Positions 1-5,855 of a DNA stretch of 13,709 nucleotides are shown here, in pieces. The notes under the pieces were generated by a model. That model ran no database searches, was not told the origin of the DNA, and saw nothing but the letters and a program-made list of their open reading frames with translations. Made by a program: the position numbers and the translations under genes. The DNA is from CAZUQH01 sp964622465. Its GTDB lineage: Bacteria; CG03; CAZUQH01. The DNA is taken from positions 1-13,709 of the forward strand of contig CAZUQH010000036.1 of NCBI GenBank assembly GCA_964622465.1, written 5' to 3'. Each line of letters begins with the position of its first letter. The stretch's first letter is position 1.

Positions 1-58
1 GATAAAGTTACAAACCAGCCACAGAAGTGTCGGTGATGTATTGAACCTATACATTAAC

Positions 59-87
59 TTGACTTTCATCTGGCGGTTTTGTATAAT
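59..87 (+). promoter_or_regulatory. Sigma-70 promoter of dnaA
   Basis: The -35 hexamer TTGACT (59-64) is followed by exactly 17 bases and a perfect -10 hexamer TATAAT (82-87). This is one mismatch from full consensus at optimal spacing. Transcription would begin near 93-95, leaving a leader of about 85 bases before the dnaA start. A one-mismatch DnaA box (reverse strand, 78-86) overlaps the -10 element, and an exact DnaA box lies in the leader at 138-146, so repression by DnaA itself is likely. The autoregulation is inferred from known dnaA genes; the hexamers are seen directly. Confidence 0.8.
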
Positions 88-221
88 TGCGACTGAAATT
101 TCTGGAATTCTTATTCCTGTCTGCCTTGGTGATAACGTGTGCATAATTATCCCCAAATAAGTATGTAGTTCCTCTAAAATGCTTGATTCTATTGATAAAA
201 TCTGGGATTATGTTATTCACA
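78..221. other. DnaA-box cluster, likely part of oriC or dnaA autoregulatory region
   Basis: Measured against TTATNCACA, four boxes are visible. The one at 138-146 (reverse, TTATGCACA) is exact. The one at 147-155 (forward, TTATCCCCA) has one mismatch and abuts the previous box head to head. The one at 213-221 (forward, TTATTCACA) is exact and lies inside the first codons of dnaA. The one at 78-86 (reverse, TTATACAAA) has one mismatch and overlaps the promoter -10. Two exact and two near-exact 9-mers within 144 bases next to dnaA are well beyond chance. Whether this is the replication origin itself or only an autoregulatory site cannot be told from sequence. Nothing else, including any gene, is seen in 1-178. 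Confidence 0.65.
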
Positions 222-1561
222 ATTTACAGGGTTCTGAATCTCCTGACAACTACGAACTATGGCTAAAACCCTGTAAGCCTGCAACGATCGAAGGTGACAG
301 GTTTTTCGTTCGCGTGCCCAACCGTTTCTTCGTTGACCGCCTGGAAAAAAAATATAAGCCGCGCATTGAAGAACTTCTTGCGCAGGCACAAGACAAAAAG
401 CTGAGCGTTGTATTCATCTCTGAGTCCGAGAGTAAACAGGATAATACTCAGACCCTCAATCCAGAAGCCTCTACATTGCACACCGAATCGCAAACCAGGC
501 ATAGAATACAGCATAACCAGGCACGCGCACAGTTTAATCCAAAATATACCTTTTCTAATTTTGTGGTCGGGCCATCCAACAGGTTTGCGCAAGCAGCTGC
601 AGAAGCAGTTGCACGCGAACCGGGCCGCGCATATAATCCTCTGTTTATCTACGGTGGGGTGGGGCTCGGGAAAACACATTTACTTCACGCAATCGGCCAT
701 CTGGCAATTGAACTGGATAACACGCTTTCGGCAGCGTACGTTACTTGTGAAACATTTACCAATGAGATGATAGATGCCCTGCGGCGACAGAAAATTTCTG
801 ACTTCCGCATCAGATATAGAGGATTGGATTTACTTTTGATAGACGACGTCCAGTTTCTCATTGGGAAAGAAGGTATTCAGGATGAATTCTTCCATCTGTT
901 CAATGCGTTGTACGAAGCGCATAAACAAGTGGTCGTCACTTCTGACGCGCCACCAGGAAATATGCCGACACTGCAAGACCGACTGCGTTCCAGATTCCAG
1001 TGGGGCGTAATCGCTGATATTTCTCCCCCGGATCTTGAAACGCGCATCGCAATCTTGAGGAAGAAAGCAGAAGTGGAAGAAATTGACGTTCCGGATGATG
1101 TCCTACTATATCTTGCATCTGAAATAAAAACTAACATAAGGGACCTTGAAGGTGCGCTGATAAGAGTACTCGCTTTTTCGTCTCTCACTGGCACAGAACT
1201 TACTGTTGACAACGCAAAGGAAACCATAAAAGATATACTCTTGATGCAGCATTCCAAGGAACCGATAACAATTGAAAGGATTCAGGAAGTCGTCTGCCGT
1301 CATTTCCACCTGGACCTGCACGACATGAAGACGAAGCGGCGCACTGACTCAATAGCTTTCCCGCGACAAATCGCGATGTACCTGTCCAGGGTGCTTACAG
1401 AGTATTCCACTGTGGAAATTGGCAACGCGTTCGGCGGGCGTGACCATGCGACCGTACTCCACGCGTGCGAGAAAATAAAACACCGCCTGTCGAGTGACCC
1501 ATATTTCACGTCTCTGGTGAATAAGATTACACAGGAGATTCGAGTTGGTGAAATAAAGTGA
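179..1561 (+). CDS. dnaA: Chromosomal replication initiator protein DnaA
   Basis: DnaA binds DnaA boxes at oriC as an ATP-dependent oligomer, melts the origin and helps recruit the replicative helicase; it is also a transcription factor. The 460-residue length is typical. Domain I (about 1-75) carries the family's Trp-rich start. A short, poorly conserved linker (about 85-115) follows. Domain III is an AAA+ ATPase with Walker A GGVGLGKTH (residues 159-167) and Walker B LLLIDDVQF (Asp222-Asp223). Domain IV ends with the DNA-binding signature GGRDHATVLHA (419-429). No Shine-Dalgarno sequence precedes the ATG at 179, unlike most downstream genes. An upstream ATG at 163 is followed at once by a stop, so 179 is the best start. 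An exact DnaA box lies within codons 12-15. Confidence 0.97.
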   Translation: MLDSIDKIWDYVIHNLQGSESPDNYELWLKPCKPATIEGDRFFVRVPNRFFVDRLEKKYKPRIEELLAQAQDKKLSVVFISESESKQDNTQTLNPEASTLHTESQTRHRIQHNQARAQFNPKYTFSNFVVGPSNRFAQAAAEAVAREPGRAYNPLFIYGGVGLGKTHLLHAIGHLAIELDNTLSAAYVTCETFTNEMIDALRRQKISDFRIRYRGLDLLLIDDVQFLIGKEGIQDEFFHLFNALYEAHKQVVVTSDAPPGNMPTLQDRLRSRFQWGVIADISPPDLETRIAILRKKAEVEEIDVPDDVLLYLASEIKTNIRDLEGALIRVLAFSSLTGTELTVDNAKETIKDILLMQHSKEPITIERIQEVVCRHFHLDLHDMKTKRRTDSIAFPRQIAMYLSRVLTEYSTVEIGNAFGGRDHATVLHACEKIKHRLSSDPYFTSLVNKITQEIRVGEIK

Positions 1562-1586
1562 GTAATTGTTTGTTGTGTGTAAAATC

Positions 1587-1603
1587 ACTCACAGTTTGTG
1601 AGT
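1587..1603. repeat. Perfect inverted repeat after dnaA
   Basis: ACTCACA and TGTGAGT form a perfect 7-bp stem around a 3-base loop, 26 bases after the dnaA stop. There is no T tract after it, so it is a poor intrinsic terminator. It could be a protein-binding site or an origin structure. Confidence 0.5.
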
Positions 1604-1680
1604 TGTACGAAACCTTATATTTCATTACATCTACTATCTTTATCAACAATTCACACCCTATAGTAATAGTAGTGATATTT

Positions 1681-1694
1681 TAATAAGCTTATTA
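1681..1694. repeat. 14-bp perfect palindrome before dnaN
   Basis: TAATAAGCTTATTA is a perfect 14-base palindrome in the most AT-rich part of the dnaA-dnaN gap, 14 bases before the dnaN ribosome-binding site. It may be an operator or part of the unwinding region; no protein can be assigned to it from sequence. Confidence 0.4.
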
Positions 1695-1719
1695 TTATAT
1701 TAAAAATGGAGGAGAACTT

Positions 1720-2820
1720 ATGAAACTAAAATGCAAGCAATCGGAACTTATTGATGCTATCCAAACAGCACAGCCTGCTGTAGCAACCAAAACAACCCTA
1801 CCGATTCTAGGAAATTTCCTGCTTCATGCAGAGGAAAAAACATTAACAATCAACGGTACCGATTTGGAGATATGTGTTCAGGTAAAATGCAAAGCCGATG
1901 TAGACGAGAAAGGTAGTATAACGATACCAGCGAAATTATTCAGTCAGATAGTACAGCAGTTACCAGGCCCTGATGTTGAAATTCAAAGCAAAGACGAGAA
2001 AGAATTAAAAATAAATTCAGGTGGTTCAAAAATCAAACTACTCGGGATGTCTACCGAAGAATATCCGGCATTGCCGGTTGTATCACAAGAGAATTTATTT
2101 GAAATCAATTCAGAGTTACTGGACAAAATGATACGGAATACATTATTTGCGGTTTCCAGTGAGGAATCAAGGTATGTATTATGCGGGGTTTATTTTGCCG
2201 CAAAAGACGGAAATATAGAAATGGTTAGTACTGATGGCAGGCGACTCGCTTACATAAGCGAGAGCGGACAGGTTGATAAGAAATTAAAATTTGGTGTGAT
2301 AATACCTTCAAAAACAGCAAACGAATGGCAGAGAATCATAAGTATGTCTCCGGGAAAAGTAAAAATATCCGTGGAGGATAACCAGGTAGGTCTAGTTGCA
2401 AATGATACGGAAGTGGTAAGTCGTTTAATCGAAGGGACATATCCCAATTATGAACAGGTTATCCCAAAGAAAACCGAGGTTGCGATAAAAATTCCGAGAG
2501 AACCATTACTTCATAGCACACGCAGGGTAGGGCTGATGACCACAGAAAAATGGCAAGCCGTTGTCTATAAATTTGAAAAAGGAAAACTTTCAGTAAGCGC
2601 CCGTGCCGAAGGATTAGGCGAAGCTGTTGACGAAATAAAAGTGGACTACGATGGCCAGGAAATGGAAGTTGCTTATAACCCGCGCTTCATCAGTGACGCA
2701 TTGAAAAATGTGGATACGAACGATGTTATATTGGAAATGACCACCCCTTTGAACCCGGGTGTTCTGAAACCAGACGGTAAAGCAAATTACCTGTGCGTTA
2801 TCATGCCGATGCATATATGA
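1720..2820 (+). CDS. dnaN: DNA polymerase III beta subunit (sliding clamp)
   Basis: DnaN forms the dimeric ring that tethers DNA polymerase III and other repair and replication factors to DNA. The 366-residue protein matches the usual length and three-domain clamp fold. The N-terminal segment resembles other bacterial clamps (a TLPILGNFLL stretch near residue 26), a STDGRRLAY segment lies mid-protein, and it ends with the typical MPM motif (MPMHI). A strong Shine-Dalgarno GGAGGA (1708-1713) lies 6 bases before the ATG. The stop overlaps the ATG of the next gene (ATGA at 2817-2820), suggesting coupled translation. No recF follows, unlike many dnaA-dnaN clusters. Confidence 0.97.
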   Translation: MKLKCKQSELIDAIQTAQPAVATKTTLPILGNFLLHAEEKTLTINGTDLEICVQVKCKADVDEKGSITIPAKLFSQIVQQLPGPDVEIQSKDEKELKINSGGSKIKLLGMSTEEYPALPVVSQENLFEINSELLDKMIRNTLFAVSSEESRYVLCGVYFAAKDGNIEMVSTDGRRLAYISESGQVDKKLKFGVIIPSKTANEWQRIISMSPGKVKISVEDNQVGLVANDTEVVSRLIEGTYPNYEQVIPKKTEVAIKIPREPLLHSTRRVGLMTTEKWQAVVYKFEKGKLSVSARAEGLGEAVDEIKVDYDGQEMEVAYNPRFISDALKNVDTNDVILEMTTPLNPGVLKPDGKANYLCVIMPMHI

Positions 2821-3134
2821 AGCATTGTCGCGGAGAAAATAAAACATCCACTTTTCACCCGGCTGGCGACCTGATTGATAGGGTGATGAGGAATTACAGT
2901 GGCGTTGGTACACGCGAGGTTCTTTTTGAGAACTGGCAAGAGATCATTGGCAAAAATGCACATCTGGCCGTTATTTACAGGATAAAAGGACGCAAACTTG
3001 CAGTGAAGGTCAGTGACCCCTGTTTCTTACAAGAACTTGTACTCCGTCGCGATGAGATCTTAAAAAAAATAAAAGAGAGATGCGGACAAGGGTTGATTAC
3101 GGCAGTGGACTTCAGGTACGGGAGGGATAGCTAA
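2817..3134 (+). CDS. dciA: DUF721/DciA-family protein, putative replicative helicase loader
   Basis: DUF721 proteins of the DciA type are the ancestral bacterial partners of DnaB helicase and take the role of DnaC/DnaI loaders in most phyla. This 105-residue protein shows the DUF721 pattern: a helical start, the conserved Trp in the WQEIIG segment (Trp40), a basic beta segment (GRKLAVKVSDPCFLQEL), then ILKKIKERCG and a final VDFRYG strand. I chose the ATG at 2817 because it overlaps the dnaN stop as ATGA; an in-frame GTG at 2793 would add eight residues encoded inside dnaN with no better signal. It lacks the long extra C-terminal region of some DciA proteins. Its place between dnaN and gyrB supports a replication role. 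The family is fairly sure; the helicase-loading function is inferred. Confidence 0.8.
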   Translation: MKHCRGENKTSTFHPAGDLIDRVMRNYSGVGTREVLFENWQEIIGKNAHLAVIYRIKGRKLAVKVSDPCFLQELVLRRDEILKKIKERCGQGLITAVDFRYGRDS

Positions 3135-3422
3135 ATGTACGTTCCTATAGGTGATGGACAGATTGCACTTATCTCGAATATCGTGGCTATTATAAATCTT
3201 GCTGACACAGTAAAGAAGAAAGGCCCCCGTTCGCAGGTAGTCCTGATTAATGGTGAAAGATATAATTCAGACATAGCAGCCGCCACCCTGGGTATGAGAG
3301 TGAGATACAGTATCGACGGTGTTCAAAGAAAGGTCCATGGCCGGAATGCGACTTCCGGAAAAAGGCGGCATTCACCCACGCACTCCAGACGGAAAGCCGG
3401 CAGAGCAGGACGAAAAAGATAA
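3135..3422 (+). CDS. remB: DUF370 protein, RemA/RemB-like regulator with a basic tail
   Basis: Residues 1-63 match the DUF370 fold. The start MYVPIGDGQIALISNIVAI is very like RemB (YaaB) of Bacillus, whose gene likewise sits just upstream of gyrB. RemA/RemB proteins of Bacillus act as small DNA-binding regulators of biofilm-matrix genes; the role outside Firmicutes is unclear. Unusually, residues 65-95 form a low-complexity basic tail with 13 Lys/Arg in 31 residues, which may bind nucleic acid non-specifically. The ATG directly follows the previous stop (TAA at 3132-3134), with a Shine-Dalgarno-like GGGAGGG at about 3120-3126. The family call is good; the function is uncertain. Confidence 0.75.
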   Translation: MYVPIGDGQIALISNIVAIINLADTVKKKGPRSQVVLINGERYNSDIAAATLGMRVRYSIDGVQRKVHGRNATSGKRRHSPTHSRRKAGRAGRKR

Positions 3423-3446
3423 AGATTAAGATGAAGGAGAGGTATA

Positions 3447-5801
3447 ATGGCAGGCAATGTAGGTAATAACGTCGAAGGATACAGTGCAAAGGATATTCAG
3501 GTATTAGAGGGGCTGGATGCGGTGCGTAAGCGTCCGGCAATGTACATTGGCACGACGGGACCGGAAGGCTTGTTGCATCTTATTGAGGAAGCAGTAGACA
3601 ATTCGGTTGATGAGGCACTCGCTGGCTACTGTAAGAATATTGAGGTAATTCTTCATAATGATAGTAGCGTGACAATACTTGACGATGGCCGGGGTATCCC
3701 TGTAGACATGCATCCAACGGAAAAGAAACCCGCACTTGAAGTTATTTTAACAACCCTGCATGCAGGTGGAAAATTTGACCATAAAATATACAAGGTAGCA
3801 GGCGGATTGCATGGAGTTGGTATTTCTGTAGTTAACGGACTTTCAGAGTGGTTCAAAGTAGAAGTATATCGTGATGGTAAAATTTATTACCAGGAGTATA
3901 AGAGGGGGGTGCCCATTACCCCGTTGAAAGTCCAAGGTCAAACAAAAGAGCGAGGCACCAAGGTTCGTTTTAAAGCGGACCCGCTGATATTCAAACAGAC
4001 GCAGGATTTCAATGCCGACTTAGTTGTCAATCGGTTGCGTGAATTGGCATTTCTTAATGCTGGCATCAAAATCACGATGGTTGATGAAGCGTCTGATAAA
4101 GAGCATGTTTTCCAGTACAGTGGAGGAATCGCGGCTTTTGTGAAATACCTGAACGGAAATAAGACCATGTTAAGCCCAGAACCAATTCATATTGTGAAGG
4201 AGAAGGATGATGTCGGAGTGGAAGCTGCGCTTGCTTATAACGATGGATATCAGGGTGTAATATATTCTTTTGCAAACACCATAGCAACGCGTGAAGGAGG
4301 GACACACGAGGCAGGTTTTAAGTCGGCACTGACAAAGGTCATAAACGACTATCTCAAGCGTAACTCCAATGGCAAAGAAGCTCCAACCTTGAGCGGGGAG
4401 GACGTTCGCGAGGGCCTGAGCGCTGTGATAAGTGTGAGAGTTCTTGACCCGCAATTTGAGGGACAAACCAAGGCAAAACTCGGGAATTCCGAAGTAAAAG
4501 GCATAGTTGAATCGGTTGTCTCCGAGGGTTTGGGTGAATATCTTGAGGAGAACCCATCGGCTGCCAACGCAATAATAGAGAAGTGTATACTTGCGTCGCA
4601 TGCAAGAGAAGCAGCGAGGCGCGCCAGGGAACTTACGAGACGAAAAGGGCTGCTGGATAGCGCTTCGCTTCCCGGGAAATTAGCTGATTGTTCAGAAAAA
4701 GATCCGGGGCAATGCGAGTTGTACATAGTGGAAGGAGATTCGGCCGGGGGCTCGGCCAGAATGGGCCGTGACCGCCGGTTTCAGGCGATACTCCCCATAA
4801 AAGGTAAAATCATAAATGTGGAGAAAGCGCGGCTTGCTAAAGTTTTGTCAAATGCAGAGATTTGTACAATGATTACGGCATTTGGCACAAACCTCGGAGA
4901 TGAATTCGACATAAGCAAATTGCGGTATCATAAGATAATTGCAATGACCGATGCAGATGTAGATGGCGCCCATATAAGAACGTTGTTACTTACATTCTTG
5001 TTTAGACAGTTCCCGGCCTTTATAGAAGCAGGACATGTTTACATTGCTCAGCCGCCGCTGTACAAGGTTAAGAGCGGAAAGAACGAAATGTATCTGGACA
5101 ATGACGAGCAATTTATGGAATACGTTATTGCAAACGCTGCACATAACCTGGTCCTTGCGCGTCGTTGTAATGGCAAAGAGAAAACCGTCGAACAAGAGAA
5201 AACAAAACCGCTTATAGAATTGCTGGTCGAGGCCGACCATCTCTTGAGGCGGTTGAAGCGGAAAGGAATAGATTGGGCAGAATATTTGAAATTGGAAAAG
5301 ATGGATAAGTTGCCGATATACCGTTTAGGTAGTAAGTATATTTATTCTGAAGGCGAACTCAGAGAAATTATGGGGGAGGTCAAGGAGAATGTTGAGCAGG
5401 AACTGACGATAAGCGAATTACATGAACTAAAAAAGTTGAAAGCAGTGTTTCAAAAGTTAAAACAGTTCGATTTCGACGCTTCGGGAGAACGCGGGGAATT
5501 TGTGGTTAAAAGCGACGGAGAAGAGTTTGTTGCAAAAAACATTGCTGAATTGCTTGACCGGATAAAGAGTATTGACCGTAAAGGGATAAGCGTCCAGCGG
5601 TACAAAGGATTAGGCGAAATGAACCCGGAGCAACTCTGGGAAACCACAATGGACCCTGCCAGGCGGCGCCTGTTGAGGGTAGAAATGCAGGACGCGGTTG
5701 AAGCAGATAAGATATTTTCAATGCTGATGGGCGAGCAAGTTGAGCCGCGCCGCCAATTCATTGAAAGCCATGCACAAGAAGTGAAAAACCTTGACATATA
5801 G
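3447..5801 (+). CDS. gyrB: DNA gyrase subunit B
   Basis: GyrB supplies the ATPase and part of the DNA-cleavage metal site of gyrase, which introduces negative supercoils with GyrA. The GHKL ATPase shows EEAVDNSVDEAL (Glu48 and Asn52, matching E. coli Glu42 and Asn46), DDGRGIP (Asp79) and the glycine-rich GGLHGVGIS lid. The TOPRIM domain has EGDSAGGSA (Glu429) and DADVDGAH (Asp502, Asp504, Asp506). The C-terminal signature QRYKGLGEMNPEQLW is present. At 784 residues it is nearer the long E. coli type (804) than the roughly 640-residue Gram-positive type; the extra segment lies after TOPRIM, about residues 550-690. Shine-Dalgarno AAGGAG (3434-3439) precedes the ATG by 7 bases. Confidence 0.97.
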   Translation: MAGNVGNNVEGYSAKDIQVLEGLDAVRKRPAMYIGTTGPEGLLHLIEEAVDNSVDEALAGYCKNIEVILHNDSSVTILDDGRGIPVDMHPTEKKPALEVILTTLHAGGKFDHKIYKVAGGLHGVGISVVNGLSEWFKVEVYRDGKIYYQEYKRGVPITPLKVQGQTKERGTKVRFKADPLIFKQTQDFNADLVVNRLRELAFLNAGIKITMVDEASDKEHVFQYSGGIAAFVKYLNGNKTMLSPEPIHIVKEKDDVGVEAALAYNDGYQGVIYSFANTIATREGGTHEAGFKSALTKVINDYLKRNSNGKEAPTLSGEDVREGLSAVISVRVLDPQFEGQTKAKLGNSEVKGIVESVVSEGLGEYLEENPSAANAIIEKCILASHAREAARRARELTRRKGLLDSASLPGKLADCSEKDPGQCELYIVEGDSAGGSARMGRDRRFQAILPIKGKIINVEKARLAKVLSNAEICTMITAFGTNLGDEFDISKLRYHKIIAMTDADVDGAHIRTLLLTFLFRQFPAFIEAGHVYIAQPPLYKVKSGKNEMYLDNDEQFMEYVIANAAHNLVLARRCNGKEKTVEQEKTKPLIELLVEADHLLRRLKRKGIDWAEYLKLEKMDKLPIYRLGSKYIYSEGELREIMGEVKENVEQELTISELHELKKLKAVFQKLKQFDFDASGERGEFVVKSDGEEFVAKNIAELLDRIKSIDRKGISVQRYKGLGEMNPEQLWETTMDPARRRLLRVEMQDAVEADKIFSMLMGEQVEPRRQFIESHAQEVKNLDI

Positions 5802-5855
5802 ATTCCAGCACCCGTAAATATGCCATACACTAATTATCTTACAGGGAGTTTTTAA

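Larger units (their letters stand above)
1562..1719. other. dnaA-dnaN intergenic region, candidate origin unwinding element
   Basis: This AT-rich 158-bp gap holds no gene. It contains two one-mismatch DnaA boxes: reverse TTACACACA at 1574-1582 and forward TTATCAACA at 1640-1648. A weaker two-mismatch copy (CAATTCACA, 1647-1655) overlaps the end of the second. After a short C tract come TAG/TAA trinucleotides (1661-1672), reminiscent of the DnaA-trio of bacterial origins, then a very AT-rich stretch to 1705. CTACTAT (1631-1637) and ATAGTAG (1666-1672) form inverted arms around the central box. In many bacteria the dnaA-dnaN gap holds the unwinding element, so this is a reasonable oriC candidate, perhaps bipartite with the cluster upstream of dnaA. 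The boxes are seen; the function is inferred. Confidence 0.45.

Noticed and set aside
1587..1603. Inverted repeat after dnaA as a rho-independent terminator
   Set aside because: Stem of only 7 bp with mixed composition and no T tract; kept as a repeat only.
2793..2816. GTG start at 2793 for the DUF721 gene
   Set aside because: The ATG at 2817 overlaps the dnaN stop as ATGA, the usual coupled arrangement, and the extra residues are not family-like.
4170..4601. Open frames on the - strand inside gyrB (and similar ones in dnaA, gyrA, rtcB and serS)
   Set aside because: They lie opposite strongly conserved genes, show no recognisable motifs or ribosome-binding sites, and are shadow frames.
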